Below the pieces are notes generated by a model. That model had not been told where the DNA came from. It made no database searches and was given only the letters and a program-made list of their open reading frames with translations. Positions 24,998 through 36,755 of a stretch of DNA of 64,000 nt are shown one piece after another. How positions within the stretch are numbered: the stretch's first letter is position 1; the number at the start of each line of letters is the position of its first letter. The position numbers and the translations under genes were made by a program. Origin of the DNA: Enterovibrio coralii. Lineage in GTDB: Bacteria > Pseudomonadota > Gammaproteobacteria > Enterobacterales > Vibrionaceae. The stretch spans positions 36,331-100,330 of the forward strand of contig NZ_LNTY01000022.1 in NCBI RefSeq assembly GCF_001559595.1, in the 5' to 3' direction.

Positions 24998-26001
24998 TTA
25001 ACCGCGCGCTTGTGCTTTCGCTCTCAACTCCGCTTTTTCACTGTCAGACAAGAATGCGATGTCCAGTCCGTTTTCTTGAAGCTGAGTGATTTGTGCTGCC
25101 GTTAGGCTGCGCCCAGTGCTGCCACTTCGTACTCGTGAGGCAGCTCAATACCTGATACCGCTGGATCGTCAGTGTTCAGGGTTGCCAGGATACCGTGGTC
25201 GAGGAACTGCTTCACAGGGTGACTTTCCAGTGACGCGACTGTGCTGGTTTGCACGTTCGACGTCAGGCAAGATTCAATACCGATACGGTGCTTTGCCAAG
25301 TAATCCATCAGTGCTAGGTCTTCAATGGCTTTCACGCCGTGACCGATACGCGTTGCACCCAGTTCGTTGATGGCTTGCCACATGCTTTCTGCACCCGCGG
25401 CTTCACCCGCATGAACCGTGACGTTCAGATTCGCGGCACGCACTTTGGCAAAGTGGTCGTTGAACTGATGACCCGGCTGACCCAGCTCATCACCGGCTAA
25501 GTCGATAGCGACCAGATGCTGTTTCAGTGCCAGCAGTGCGTCGAGCTCTTGCATGCAGGCGTCAACGCCGAAGGTACGGCTCATGATACCGATAAGGTTG
25601 GTTTTCACGCCGAAGTTACGGCTGCCTGCAGCAACGCCGTCGACAATGGCTTCCACCACACCTTGGACTGGCAGCTTGTGCTTCATCGCCATGTAGTATG
25701 GTGAGAAACGCAGCTCGGCGTAATCGATACGTGCATTGAGTGCGTCTTCCACGTTCTCGTAAGCCACACGACGTACCGCATCCAGATCGCCCAATACAGC
25801 CACACCCCAATCCAGTTTGGACAGGAAGCCAACCAGATCCGGCTCGTTAGACATCACTTGAACGTGTGGACGAAGTGCTTCAATGGTATCGGCAGGCAGT
25901 GCCATACCAAACTTCTGTCCCAGTTCCAGAATGGTGCTAATGCGAATATTGCCATCAAGATGACGGTGCAGATCCGTCAACGGAAGGTGGGTAGCGATCA
26001 T
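24998..26001 (-). CDS. add: Adenosine deaminase (one-base frameshift near 3' end)
   Basis: Zinc hydrolase that deaminates adenosine to inosine. The start ATG at 26001 follows AAGGA. Zinc ligands are in [10 protein letters not shown]; the catalytic segment VHAGEA and the [10 protein letters not shown] metal-binding motif are present. One base is missing near 25106; with it restored the protein continues [14 protein letters not shown] to 334 residues, the normal size. Without it the frame stops about 35 residues early. The shift follows the pattern of run-length errors seen across the window. Confidence 0.92.
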
Positions 26002-26075
26002 AAAATTATCCTTATATTTACTTTTCGCAATTATAAGGGCTATGAACAAGATCGTCAGTACAGCTTCAGGGACAA

Positions 26076-26093
26076 TCCGCCCAAAAGGGCGGA
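26076..26093 (-). terminator. Possible terminator of the glnL-glnG transcript
   Basis: TCCGCCC-TTTT-GGGCGGA on the minus strand, 55 bases beyond the glnG stop; the T-run is weak. Confidence 0.5.
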
Positions 26094-26148
26094 ATTGGTT
26101 AACTTGTTTACTGTTTGTGTTGATATTTTGCGCTAACTCGCAATGGGG

Positions 26149-27558
<1,410 letters not shown>

Positions 27559-27567
27559 GATTTCCCC

Positions 27568-28614
27568 TTAACGTTTGATCGGTAGCAAGATGGTAAAAGT
27601 GGTTTGCCCAGGCCAGCTATTCACGAGAATTTTTCCTTTGTGCTGATCGACAAGGTTTCGAGTGATGGATAAGCCAAGCCCTGTGCCGCCCGGGCGACCA
27701 GATACCATGGGATAAAACAAGGTGTCCTGAATGTCAGGACTGATACCCGGACCGTTGTCCGTGATATCGATGCGCGCAGCTAAGCGATGTCGCTTGCCGT
27801 TTATCACCACCTGATGTTCGGTGCGTGTGCGCAATGTGATTTCGCCTTGTGGCGTGTCTTGAAGAATTTCGGCCGCGTTGCTGACGACATTCAGCAAGGC
27901 TTGCTCAAGCTGATCGGGATCCATTTCCAAATCCGGCAAGCTCGGGTCGTAGTCACGGTGAATCGTGATCTCGCCTGCACTGAGTTCGACCAACTGACGC
28001 ACTTTTTCCAGCACAACGTGGATGTTTTCTTGTTGGCGGTGCCCCGGACGTTGAGGGCCCAAGAGACGATCCACCAAGTTTCTCAAGCGGTCGGCTTGCT
28101 CAATGATAATGCGGGTGTATTCACTGAGGCTTGGGTCAGGCAGCATTTTTTCTAGCAGCTGTGCTGCGCCGCGAAGACCGCCCAGCGGGTTTTTGATTTC
28201 GTGGGCAAGGCCGCGCACCAACTCTTTCGCCGCTTGTTGCTGAGCTTGCTGTTGCAGCTCTTTGCTGATCTGTTGCTGGTGACCAATGGCTTTAAGTTCA
28301 ACCAGCATCGAACTGCTGCGCTCCCATTGCAGTGGACTGGCACTGAGTTCTACTTTGCGCTGGTTGCCATCGATGACCAGAGTGACATCGCTGTCAGTTA
28401 GTCCTTGACCAGTGGCAAGGGTTTCTTGCACCTGCGCTAAATCAATCGAACAATGCTGAATCACATCGGAAAGAGGCTGTTCGCGAAGGCGACGGGCACT
28501 GAGGCAGAACAATTGTTCTGCCGCGGGGTTAGCGTAGGTCACGACAAAGTTCTCGTCGAGAACGACGACTGCCGTGATCAAATTGTCCATGACTGATTCA
28601 ATAAGCGTGGCCAC
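27568..28614 (-). CDS. glnL: Nitrogen regulation sensor kinase NtrB (GlnL)
   Basis: Cytoplasmic histidine kinase/phosphatase that, under PII control, sets NtrC phosphorylation. It has 348 residues: a PAS domain (about 5-110), the H box LAHEIKNPLGG with phosphorylated His138, and ATP-binding motifs DNGPGI and GGTGLGLSI. The start is GTG with AAGG upstream. An NtrC-type operator lies 19 bases before the start codon, consistent with autoregulation. Confidence 0.96.
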   Translation of the reverse strand: MATLIESVMDNLITAVVVLDENFVVTYANPAAEQLFCLSARRLREQPLSDVIQHCSIDLAQVQETLATGQGLTDSDVTLVIDGNQRKVELSASPLQWERSSSMLVELKAIGHQQQISKELQQQAQQQAAKELVRGLAHEIKNPLGGLRGAAQLLEKMLPDPSLSEYTRIIIEQADRLRNLVDRLLGPQRPGHRQQENIHVVLEKVRQLVELSAGEITIHRDYDPSLPDLEMDPDQLEQALLNVVSNAAEILQDTPQGEITLRTRTEHQVVINGKRHRLAARIDITDNGPGISPDIQDTLFYPMVSGRPGGTGLGLSITRNLVDQHKGKILVNSWPGQTTFTILLPIKR

Positions 28615-28632
28615 AAAACCTTCCTAATTGGC

Positions 28633-28649
28633 TGCACCATGTTGGTGCA
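28633..28649. promoter_or_regulatory. NtrC operator upstream of glnL
   Basis: TGCACCA-TGT-TGGTGCA is a perfect 17-base palindrome matching the NtrC consensus. Its position close to the glnL start suggests repression of a glnL promoter, as in enterobacteria. Confidence 0.8.
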
Positions 28650-28735
28650 ATCAAGTTTACCCGATAGTCCGTGTTTGTGCAGCGTATTAGGTCCGCTTTT
28701 TGCAACAAGCCCGACAAAGGATAGAGTCGGAAGGA

Positions 28736-29290
28736 TTACAACGGCTTAGGTGTTGCCTTTGGCGGTGTTTTGCGATGAATATTTCGGTGCAAAAACACGG
28801 TGACTGACTTCGATGTTGCAATTACCTTGCCATCTTGCAGAAGTTGCACCTTGATTGCGTGTTCGCCGCGATCCACATTGTTCAATTCTATGGATAAACC
28901 TTGTTGAGCCTTCTGGGCTTTGCCATCAATCACGGCACGTACGCTTTGGCCTTTGCCCAAAGGCAGGTCAGTGGTCAGTGAAAGAGAGATGTTTCCCTCG
29001 TTGTTGCGAATGGTTTCTTCATCAAGCGGGGAAAGCAGCAATACATCCGTGGCGGATGGAGCCTCAGGCTCTGGCGGAACAGGGGGCGCATCTGGTGAAG
29101 GCGGCGCTACAACTTGCGGGCTGGTGGACAGCGGAATGTCTTTGAGTTCGATTTCCAGTTCAAGGCTGACCTCAGGGGGAGAGTCACTAAAGTGCACTAC
29201 ACCATTTTCATCGACCCAGCGGTAGTATGAGCCCGCGACTGAAGGGGCTGATATTGCACAACAAAGAAGCAAAGCACCGACGATGCGCAT
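28736..29290 (-). CDS. DUF4124 domain-containing secreted protein
   Basis: A 184-residue protein with a signal peptide (1-19, ending PSVAG) and an N-terminal DUF4124 domain shown by YYRWVDENGVVHFSDSPP. A proline-rich linker (about 50-75) leads to an Ig-like C-terminal region. The start ATG at 29290 has AAGGAT upstream; a longer frame to 29344 is rejected. Function is unknown; the gene lies between glnA and glnL in vibrios. Confidence 0.82.
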   Translation of the reverse strand: MRIVGALLLCCAISAPSVAGSYYRWVDENGVVHFSDSPPEVSLELEIELKDIPLSTSPQVVAPPSPDAPPVPPEPEAPSATDVLLLSPLDEETIRNNEGNISLSLTTDLPLGKGQSVRAVIDGKAQKAQQGLSIELNNVDRGEHAIKVQLLQDGKVIATSKSVTVFLHRNIHRKTPPKATPKPL

Positions 29291-29348
29291 GTGTTTATCC
29301 TTGAGTAAAAAAAGATATTCTGCGCCTAAACACCTGAACCACAATAGA

Positions 29349-29377
29349 AAAAGGGCTCGCTTGTGAGCGAGCCCTTT
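29349..29377 (-). terminator. Rho-independent terminator of glnA
   Basis: On the minus strand GGGCTCGC-TCACAA-GCGAGCCC is followed by TTTTTC. It separates glnA from the DUF4124-glnL-glnG genes. Confidence 0.85.
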
Positions 29378-29401
29378 GATTTCCGAGCAACCCGGCAGGA
29401 A

Positions 29402-30811
29402 TTACACTGAGTAGTACAGTTCGAATTCCAGTGGGTGAGTCGTCATGTTCACTTTCTCTACGTCTTGAGATTTCAGAGCGATGTAAGAATCGATGAAATC
29501 ATCAGAGAATACGCCACCTGCAGTCAGGAACTCACGGTCGTCGCTCAGTGCTTGCAGAGCTTGCTGCAGAGACTCAGCTACTGTTGGGATTTCTGCTGCT
29601 TCTTCTGCTGGCAGGTCGTACAGGTCTTTGTCCATTGCATCGCCAGGGTGGATCTTGTTCTTAATACCGTCAAGACCAGCCATCAGCAGTGATGCAAACG
29701 CCAGGTATGGGTTTGCTGCTGGATCTGGGAAGCGAGCTTCGATACGGCGCGCTTTCGGGCTTGGTACCACTGGGATACGGATAGAAGCTGAACGGTTACG
29801 TGCAGAGTATGCCAGCATAACTGGTGCTTCGAAGCCAGGAACCAGACGCTTGTATGAGTTGGTTGATGGGTTCGCAAATGCGTTGATTGCACGTGCGTGT
29901 TTGATGATACCACCGATGTAGTACAGAGCTGTTTCAGACAGACCGCCGTACTTGTCGCCAGCAAACAGGTTTTGACCGTCTTTTGCCAGAGATTGGTGAA
30001 CGTGCATACCAGAACCGTTGTCGCCAACCAGTGGTTTAGGCATGAAAGTCGCTGTTTTACCGAATGCGTGAGCAACGTTATGAACAACGTACTTGTAGAT
30101 TTGGATTTCGTCCGCTTTTGAGGTCAGGGTGTTGAAACGCGTTGCGATTTCGTTCTGACCTGCAGTAGCAACTTCGTGGTGGTGTGCTTCAACAACCAGA
30201 CCCATCTCTTCCATTACCAGACACATTGCTGAACGGATGTCTTGTGATGAATCAACTGGTGCTACTGGGAAGTAACCACCTTTCACGCCTGGACGGTGAC
30301 CTTTGTTGCCGCCTTCGATAGAAGAACCGCTGTTCCATTTCGCTTCTACGTCATCGATCTTGTAGAAAGAACCTGACATGTCTGTGTGGAATTTCACGTC
30401 GTCAAACAAGAAGAACTCTGGCTCTGGACCTACCAGAACAGTGTCTGCGATACCAGTAGAGCGCATGTAGTCTTCAGCGCGTTTTGCGATTGAACGTGGA
30501 TCGCGGTCGTAGCCTTGCATAGTCGCAGGCTCAAGGATGTCACAACGGATGTTCAGTGTGCTGTCTTCAGTGAATGGGTCCAGCACTGCGGTAGATGCGT
30601 CTGGCATCATAACCATGTCTGATTCGTTAATGCCTTTCCAGCCCGCTACAGAAGAACCGTCAAACATCTTACCGTCTTCGAAGAAGTCTGCGTCTACTTG
30701 GTGTGCAGGGATAGAGATGTGCTGCTCTTTACCTTTGGTATCGGTGAAGCGCAGGTCAACAAATTTAACTTCGTGCTCTTGGATTAAGGCGAGTACGTTT
30801 TCTACTGACAT
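29402..30811 (-). CDS. glnA: Glutamine synthetase type I
   Basis: Makes glutamine from glutamate and ammonia; central to nitrogen assimilation. The 469-residue protein matches the dodecameric GSI-beta form. Signature elements include the FDGSSVAGW loop, [10 protein letters not shown], the ATP-binding [17 protein letters not shown] and NRSASIRIP. The adenylylation site is Tyr near residue 398 in [11 protein letters not shown]. Promoter features upstream (sigma-54 element and NtrC box) indicate induction under nitrogen limitation. The start ATG follows an AGGAGG-like CCGGAGG site. Confidence 0.98.
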   Translation of the reverse strand: MSVENVLALIQEHEVKFVDLRFTDTKGKEQHISIPAHQVDADFFEDGKMFDGSSVAGWKGINESDMVMMPDASTAVLDPFTEDSTLNIRCDILEPATMQGYDRDPRSIAKRAEDYMRSTGIADTVLVGPEPEFFLFDDVKFHTDMSGSFYKIDDVEAKWNSGSSIEGGNKGHRPGVKGGYFPVAPVDSSQDIRSAMCLVMEEMGLVVEAHHHEVATAGQNEIATRFNTLTSKADEIQIYKYVVHNVAHAFGKTATFMPKPLVGDNGSGMHVHQSLAKDGQNLFAGDKYGGLSETALYYIGGIIKHARAINAFANPSTNSYKRLVPGFEAPVMLAYSARNRSASIRIPVVPSPKARRIEARFPDPAANPYLAFASLLMAGLDGIKNKIHPGDAMDKDLYDLPAEEAAEIPTVAESLQQALQALSDDREFLTAGGVFSDDFIDSYIALKSQDVEKVNMTTHPLEFELYYSV

Positions 30812-30896
30812 GTGAATAAACCTCCGGTGTCATTGTTCTCTAAAATGGCGAGTTGGCTTAGGTGCGCCCCACCAAAAAATGGTCTGAACTCCCTAA

Positions 30897-30913
30897 AGCG
30901 AAAACCGTGCCAA
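30897..30913 (-). promoter_or_regulatory. Sigma-54 promoter of glnA
   Basis: On the minus strand TTGGCAC-GGTTT-TCGCT keeps the invariant GG (-24) and GC (-12) at correct spacing, about 85 bases before the glnA start. Confidence 0.8.
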
Positions 30914-30996
30914 GTTTAAAATTCCCGTAATTGCCTATGTTTAGGCGATTTAGTGCCACAAAGGTGCAAATATGTGATCACTTTTGGTGCGCGTCC

Positions 30997-31012
30997 GCAC
31001 TATCTTGGTGCA
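30997..31012. promoter_or_regulatory. NtrC enhancer site of glnA
   Basis: GCACTATCTTGGTGCA fits the NtrC consensus and lies about 90-100 bases upstream of the sigma-54 element. Weaker half-sites (GGTGCA at 30963 and TTGGTGC at 30984) lie between them. Confidence 0.75.
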
Positions 31013-31162
31013 AGGAAGGATTGCGTCCTTATCGCAACCATTTCGCAGCGGTTGCTTAACGTTGTCAATCACTGTTGTCTGAGTTTTGAGAAAGGTTGCT
31101 TGAGCTGTGATCTGGATCGGAGTCCTATGTTTTGCCTGCATGTGGCGCATAAATCTCCCGCG

Positions 31163-31201
31163 CAGGGCGAAAAATGGCGGCGTCCTACCATTTTTCACCT
31201 G
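31163..31201. repeat. Long hairpin in the glnA-typA intergenic region
   Basis: GAAAAATGG (31169-31177) pairs perfectly with CCATTTTTC (31188-31196), extended by CAGG/CCTG on the outside, around a 10-base loop. No T-run follows, so it is not a standard terminator. The rest of the 570-base gap holds the divergent glnA and typA promoters. Confidence 0.5.
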
Positions 31202-31385
31202 CCAGTTTGTGTGTCATAGCTAAGGCGAAACGAATATAAATCGATCATAGGTCACATAGTTCGTGGGTTTTGAGTAAAAATCTGTTAAATTACGGCCGTT
31301 TTTTTAATCAAGTGGCGGTGAGTGCCTCATCTACTAATAGATGATGGCTTTTGACGACACATCTTTTTTGAGTGAAAGAGAACCC

Positions 31386-33215
31386 ATGTCTACCTTACAG
31401 ATAGATAAACTGAGAAACATCGCGATCATCGCGCACGTTGACCACGGTAAAACTACCCTGGTTGACAAACTGCTTCAGCAGTCTGGCACCCTGGAAACGC
31501 GTGGCGAGCACGAAGAACGCGTCATGGACTCGAACGACATCGAGAAAGAGCGTGGCATTACCATTCTGGCGAAGAACACCGCTATTAACTGGAATGACTA
31601 CCGTATCAACATCGTAGATACCCCAGGACACGCCGATTTCGGTGGTGAAGTTGAGCGTATCATGTCGATGGTTGACTCAGTTCTGCTGATCGTTGACGCG
31701 GTTGACGGCCCGATGCCACAAACCCGTTTCGTAACGCAAAAAGCGTTCGCACACGGTCTGAAGCCAATCGTTGTTATCAACAAAATCGACCGTCCTGGCG
31801 CGCGTCCTGACTGGGTTATGGATCAGGTGTTTGACCTGTTCGACAACCTGGGTGCAACTGACGAGCAGCTGGACTTCCAAGTGGTTTACGCATCAGCACT
31901 GAACGGTTGGGCGACCCTGGAAGAAGGCGAGACTGGCGAAAACATGGAACCACTGTTCCAAGCTATCGTTGATAACGTATCAGCACCAGAAGTTGATATT
32001 GACGGCTCTCTGCAAATGCAGATCTCTCAGCTGGACTACAGCTCTTACGTTGGCGTTATCGGTGTTGGCCGTGTGACCCGTGGTTCTGTAAAACCTAACC
32101 AACAAGTGACCATCGTAGGTGCTGACGGTAAGACCCGTAACGGTAAAGTCGGTACTGTACTGGGTTACCTGGGCCTTGAGCGTCATGACGTTGCATCTGC
32201 AGCAGCAGGCGACATCATCGCAATCACTGGCCTTGGCGAGCTGAAAATCTCTGACACTATCTGTGACGTAAACGCGGTTGAAGCACTGCCAGCGCTGTCA
32301 GTTGACGAACCAACTGTAACCATGACGTTCCAGGTAAACACCTCTCCTTTCGCAGGTAAAGAAGGTAAGTTCGTGACCTCACGTAACATCCTTGAGCGTC
32401 TGCAGAAAGAGCTGGTACACAACGTTGCACTGCGCGTTGAAGAAACTGAAGACCCAGATAAATTCCGTGTATCTGGTCGTGGTGAACTGCACCTGTCTAT
32501 CCTGATCGAAAACATGCGTCGTGAAGGTTTCGAGCTAGCTGTATCTCGTCCAGAAGTAATTCTGAAAGAAGAAGATGGCCAGCTGATGGAACCGTTTGAG
32601 ACCGTGACCATCGACGTGCAAGAAGAGCACCAGGGCGGCATCATGGAGAAAATCGGCCTGCGTAAAGGTGAGCTGACTGACATGTCTCCAGACGGTAAAG
32701 GTCGTGTGCGTATGGACTTCATCATGCCATCTCGTGGCCTGATCGGTTTCCAAACTGAGTTCATGACCCTGACTTCAGGTTCAGGTCTGATGTACCACAC
32801 TTACGACCACTACGGTCCGCACAAAGGTGGCAACATCGGTCAACGTAACAACGGCGTACTGATTGCAAACGCAGCGGGTAAAGCCCTGACTAACGCCCTG
32901 TTCAACCTGCAAGAGCGCGGTCGTCTGTTCATCGGTCACGGTGTAGAAGTTTACGAAGGTATGGTTATCGGTATCCACAGCCGTGACAACGACCTGACTG
33001 TTAACGCCCTGAAAGGTAAGCAGCTGACTAACGTACGTGCATCAGGTACTGATGACGCGCAGGTTCTGACTACGCCAATCAAATACACCCTTGAGCAAGC
33101 TCTTGAGTTTATCGATGACGACGAACTGGTAGAAGTAACACCAGAAAGCATCCGTATTCGTAAGAAACTGCTGACTGAAACTGACCGTAAGCGCGCATCT
33201 CGCGGCGCGAAGTAA
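31386..33215 (+). CDS. typA: Ribosome-associated translational GTPase TypA/BipA
   Basis: EF-G-like GTPase that aids 50S assembly at low temperature and stress responses. The ATG at 31386 gives 609 residues (E. coli 607); an ATG 15 codons upstream is less likely. G motifs: [30 protein letters not shown]. The BipA-specific C-terminal domain (GLIGFQTEF ... RRKKLL type end) is present. Intact; strong terminator follows. Confidence 0.97.
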   Translation: MSTLQIDKLRNIAIIAHVDHGKTTLVDKLLQQSGTLETRGEHEERVMDSNDIEKERGITILAKNTAINWNDYRINIVDTPGHADFGGEVERIMSMVDSVLLIVDAVDGPMPQTRFVTQKAFAHGLKPIVVINKIDRPGARPDWVMDQVFDLFDNLGATDEQLDFQVVYASALNGWATLEEGETGENMEPLFQAIVDNVSAPEVDIDGSLQMQISQLDYSSYVGVIGVGRVTRGSVKPNQQVTIVGADGKTRNGKVGTVLGYLGLERHDVASAAAGDIIAITGLGELKISDTICDVNAVEALPALSVDEPTVTMTFQVNTSPFAGKEGKFVTSRNILERLQKELVHNVALRVEETEDPDKFRVSGRGELHLSILIENMRREGFELAVSRPEVILKEEDGQLMEPFETVTIDVQEEHQGGIMEKIGLRKGELTDMSPDGKGRVRMDFIMPSRGLIGFQTEFMTLTSGSGLMYHTYDHYGPHKGGNIGQRNNGVLIANAAGKALTNALFNLQERGRLFIGHGVEVYEGMVIGIHSRDNDLTVNALKGKQLTNVRASGTDDAQVLTTPIKYTLEQALEFIDDDELVEVTPESIRIRKKLLTETDRKRASRGAK

Positions 33216-33236
33216 TCGTCAGTTTAAAGACATAAG

Positions 33237-33266
33237 AAAGCCTCCCAGTTGGGAGGCTTTTTTTTT
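33237..33266 (+). terminator. Rho-independent terminator of typA
   Basis: GCCTCCC-AGTT-GGGAGGC (33240-33257) followed by nine T. Confidence 0.92.
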
Positions 33267-33278
33267 GCGTAAAATCTG

Positions 33279-33527
33279 CTACTTCGCGACTTTGTTATAG
33301 ATAAACAGCAGAATAAGTGCACCTACCGTCGCCATGACAATACTGCCAATACTTAATCCGCCTGTCGTGCCAATACCAATCAAGGTACTGACCCAGCCAC
33401 CGACAACGGCACCTGCGATGCCCAGTAGCGTTGTCATGATGAATCCGCCACCGTCTTTCCCAGGCATAATCCACTTCGCCAGAATGCCGGCGAGAAGCCC
33501 AAGAATGATCCAGGAAATAATGCTCAT
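33279..33527 (-). CDS. GlsB/YeaQ/YmgE family membrane protein
   Basis: An 82-residue protein with about three hydrophobic segments and the glycine-rich family pattern (GLLAGILAKWIMPGKDGGG, GIAGAVVGGWV), often called transglycosylase-associated protein. The ATG at 33527 follows a perfect GGAGGAG site; a longer frame upstream is rejected. Stress-inducible relatives exist, but no biochemical function is established. Confidence 0.88.
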   Translation of the reverse strand: MSIISWIILGLLAGILAKWIMPGKDGGGFIMTTLLGIAGAVVGGWVSTLIGIGTTGGLSIGSIVMATVGALILLFIYNKVAK

Positions 33528-33658
33528 GTGTTCTCCTCCAGGTTGAGAGACAGAACGAAATCGTTCTGTTGAATGCAGGCATATCTTTGCCTGCCAAAAC
33601 CTTAAAGGAATTTGTCTCACATGTTGTGTCTCAACCTAGAGAATAAGCGAACACTAAT

Positions 33659-34294
33659 TTAGTTTTTCAATGTCGCCAAGAAGCGCTCGGATTCTGCAAT
33701 CGCCGCTTGCATGTCTTTGATCGCTCGATTGATTTCTTGCTCCAATCCTGCAAATTCACCTTTCAGTGCACCTATGGCCGCCGCATTCAAATTATGTTTA
33801 AGATACAGGGCGTTATCGCGTAGTGTGTCCAGTACGGGTTCCATTTTGCTTTCTGCTTTTTTCATGGCAGACAACATCTGGTGGTAGCTGCGTTCGGTTT
33901 CTTTGAGTTTGCGCTCGCTTTCACGGCGCAGTTTGGCACTGGAATAGAGCGAGAGCTCTTCTTGCCATTCATCGAACAGGGCATCGGAAACGTCTTCGAC
34001 CGCGCTAATGCGCTCTTTGACGTTATCCACTGCTGCTTCGCTTTCTTCATACTGGTCGTTGATGGTGTTATACATGGCTTCTAACTCGCCGCCATCAAAG
34101 TGGGTCAATGCCGTCAGCGCATCGAGTGCACTGGTGAATTGCTCACTGGCATCTTGCTGCGCCTCAGAGGCGGCTTCGACGCGGTCAGCCATGATGTCGC
34201 GTTTGTGGATGCCGACTTTTTCCATCGTGGCATAGTAGGCAGACTGGCACCCTGAGAGCGCGAAAATAAGAAACAGCGAGGAGAGAAGACGCAC
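33659..34294 (-). CDS. DUF2959 family lipoprotein
   Basis: A 211-residue protein with a lipoprotein signal (VRLLSSLFLIFALSGC; lipobox LSGC, Cys near 16) and a long, charged, mainly alpha-helical coiled-coil body, matching DUF2959. The GTG at 34294 has AAGGAG 6 bases upstream; the earlier in-frame start lacks one. Function unknown; the coiled coil suggests an envelope structural or binding role. Confidence 0.8.
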   Translation of the reverse strand: MRLLSSLFLIFALSGCQSAYYATMEKVGIHKRDIMADRVEAASEAQQDASEQFTSALDALTALTHFDGGELEAMYNTINDQYEESEAAVDNVKERISAVEDVSDALFDEWQEELSLYSSAKLRRESERKLKETERSYHQMLSAMKKAESKMEPVLDTLRDNALYLKHNLNAAAIGALKGEFAGLEQEINRAIKDMQAAIAESERFLATLKN

Positions 34295-34389
34295 GGTAAA
34301 CTCCTTGAATTGTGGGTGAATACGCAAGCTATCTGAAATATGCATCTTCAGATTGTTTGGGTATATGATTACTTTCTTAAGAAAAAACT

Positions 34390-35283
34390 ATGGTTGAAGC
34401 TGTGGAACGACTCAAGCATTCTTTGCTCAGGATGGGACATATCCTGTTTGCTTTTGCAAGACACCTTGTATTACGTGTAAGTCACGATCGGTTGACGGTC
34501 AGCGCAGGGCACATGGCGTATGTGACCTTGTTATCGTTGGTTCCTTTGATCACCGTCGTATTGTCTGCACTGTCTATCTTCCCAAGCTTTGCTGACGCCG
34601 GCGAGCAGATAAAATCTTTCGTGCTACATAACTTTGTTCCCGCATCGAGTGAGGTGCTGGAACAATACCTGAATGAGTTTGTTGCCAACGCAGGCAAGAT
34701 GACTGCCGTGGGTGTGGGTTTTCTGTTTGTGGTGGCACTGATGTTGATTTCAGCCATTGATGCCAGTTTGAACTACATCTGGCGAGTGAAGCACAAGCGC
34801 GCGCCCGTGATTTCGTTTTCCATTTACTGGATGGTACTGACGTTAGGGCCTGTGATGGTGGGCACCAGTATCGGTGTGAGCTCTTACTTGGGCTCTTTGA
34901 ACCTGCTTAACGTGGAAGGCAGTGAAATGTGGGCACCGCAGCTTTTGCGCTTGCTGCCATTTACCTTAACCACCTTGGCGTTCTTTGGTTTGTACACCTT
35001 AGTACCGAACCGACGGGTGGTGATCTGGCACGCGCTGACAGGTGCTGTGTTCGCCAGTTTGCTGTTTGAGTTCAGTAAGAAGGGCTTTTCCATCTATGTG
35101 GCGAAGTTCCCGTCCTATGAGTTGATCTACGGGGCATTGGCGGTCATTCCGCTGTTGTTCGTGTGGGTTTATCTCAGTTGGTGTATTGTCCTGTTGGGGG
35201 CGGAAGTCACCGCCTCTTTGGGTGAGCGAAGCCTTTGGTACTCGCCGGAAAAAGATCCAAATACACAGTCTATTGATAATTAA
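34390..35283 (+). CDS. yihY: YihY family inner membrane protein (UPF0761)
   Basis: A 297-residue membrane protein of the YihY/BrkB family with about six helices; conserved parts are SAGHMAYVTLLSLVPL, the INYIW-like LNYIWRVK loop and VPNRRVVIWHALTGA. It was once called RNase BN, an assignment since withdrawn; its role is unknown. No strong ribosome-binding site precedes the ATG. The dtd gene follows after 21 bases, giving the conserved yihY-dtd-fabY order. Confidence 0.88.
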   Translation: MVEAVERLKHSLLRMGHILFAFARHLVLRVSHDRLTVSAGHMAYVTLLSLVPLITVVLSALSIFPSFADAGEQIKSFVLHNFVPASSEVLEQYLNEFVANAGKMTAVGVGFLFVVALMLISAIDASLNYIWRVKHKRAPVISFSIYWMVLTLGPVMVGTSIGVSSYLGSLNLLNVEGSEMWAPQLLRLLPFTLTTLAFFGLYTLVPNRRVVIWHALTGAVFASLLFEFSKKGFSIYVAKFPSYELIYGALAVIPLLFVWVYLSWCIVLLGAEVTASLGERSLWYSPEKDPNTQSIDN

Positions 35284-35304
35284 GATGATAAAGAGGGAGC
35301 TGGT

Positions 35305-35739
35305 ATGATTGCGCTTATTCAGCGAGTCAGCGAAGCCAATGTAGTGGTTGATGGCAAAGTAGTTGGTGCGATTGGCAAAGGGTTGCTGGTGCTGTTGGGC
35401 GTGGAGAAAGGCGATGACGACAAGAAAGCGCATCGCTTGCACGAGAAGGTTCTCGGTTACCGCATCTTCGGTGACGAGAACGACAAGATGAACCTCAACG
35501 TTCAGCAAGCAGGTGGTGACGTGCTGGTGGTTTCTCAGTTCACGCTGGCCGCAGACACCAAAAAAGGCATGCGCCCAAGCTTTAATGGCGCGCCGCCAGC
35601 CGAAGCCGAGCGTCTTTACGACGTCTTCTCACAATACTGTCGCGATAGCGGTGTTCGTACTGAAAACGGCATTTTTGCGGCGGACATGAAGGTGAGTTTG
35701 GTCAATGATGGCCCAGTGACCTTCTGGCTTCAGGTCTAA
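35305..35739 (+). CDS. dtd: D-aminoacyl-tRNA deacylase
   Basis: Proofreading enzyme that removes D-amino acids from tRNA, 144 residues. The family signatures [17 protein letters not shown] and the C-terminal NDGPVTFWL (the Gly-Pro motif that enforces chirality) are both intact. GAGGGAG lies just before the ATG. Confidence 0.95.
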   Translation: MIALIQRVSEANVVVDGKVVGAIGKGLLVLLGVEKGDDDKKAHRLHEKVLGYRIFGDENDKMNLNVQQAGGDVLVVSQFTLAADTKKGMRPSFNGAPPAEAERLYDVFSQYCRDSGVRTENGIFAADMKVSLVNDGPVTFWLQV

Positions 35740-35791
35740 TTTCACCACGTCGCTTTATCGAGTAACACGGGTTCACAGGGAGAGGAACGGC

Positions 35792-36735
35792 ATGTTTCGA
35801 TTGGTTACCCCAACCAAAGACAACGAGCTTCAGGCGTACTACCACTTTCGGTGGAAGATGCTGCGTGAACCTTGGCGACAGCCCGAAGGCTCCGAGCGTG
35901 ATGCCTATGATGTCGGCTCGCATCACCGCATGATCATCGACACCAAAGGCGAGCCGATTGCGATTGGCCGCCTTTACCTTACCCCAGATAACGACGGACA
36001 AATTCGCTATATGGCGGTTGCGCCTCAATACCGCGGTCGTGGCCTTGGTGCCCTCATTTTGATGGCATTGGAATCCCTTGCTCGTCAGGAAGGAGCAAAG
36101 CGTTTGGTGTGTAACTCCCGTGAGGATGCGATTGGGTTTTACAGTTCAAATGGTTTCGTAAACCAAGGCGATCTTAGCGAGGAGCGCGGTCCTGTCCGTC
36201 ACCAACAAATGCTCAAGCCGCTCGACCCAATGTCAGACGTGGTTCGACGTCCAGAGTGGTGCCAAGAGTTGCAACACCGTTGGCAGCAACAAATTCCCAT
36301 CAGCGACAAAATGGGTGTGCGTATTTCTCAGTTCACGGGTTACCGTTTTGAGGTAGCTGCATTGCTCAACGCCAACCTTAATCCGCACCAAACCATGTTT
36401 GCTGGCAGCGTGTTTAGCATGGCCACCTTGGCGGGCTGGGGCATGGTGTGGCTGATGATGAAAGAGCGTCAACTCTCCGCGAGTATTGTGCTGGCGGACA
36501 GCCATATTCGTTATGGTAAGCCAGTGACAGAGCGTCCGCGCGCGCAGTCTCACTCGATAACTTGAGTGGGGATCTCGACCGATTGGCGAGTGGCCGAAAA
36601 GCGCGCGTGAAGATGGAAGTGACCATCTACAGCGGCGATGATGTTGCGGGCACCTTTGTCGGCACTTATGTCTTGTTGCCCGAAGCGCAATCCGATGAAG
36701 ATGACGGTCAGACTCAGACCTTGCTGTTCGGATAA
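35792..36735 (+). CDS. fabY: FabY (YiiD): GNAT plus hotdog thioesterase-like fatty acid initiation protein (one-base frameshift)
   Basis: Bifunctional-looking protein: an N-terminal GNAT domain (about 1-150; acetyl-CoA loop APQYRGRGLG) joined to a C-terminal YiiD-type hotdog domain (FTGYRFEVAALLNANLN, FAGSVFSMATLAGWG). In E. coli and Pseudomonas, FabY supports initiation of fatty acid synthesis. One base is missing near 36544; restoring it continues VVSLDNLSGDLDRLASG to 314 residues. Ends 20 bases from the converging AsmA-like gene. Confidence 0.88.
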
Positions 36736-36755
36736 GGCTGCTTTGCTTTAGCGCG

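Noticed and set aside
30971..30985. GTGATCAC near glnA as a CRP site
   Set aside because: It lacks the TGTGA-N6-TCACA spacing; it is a short palindrome inside the NtrC region.
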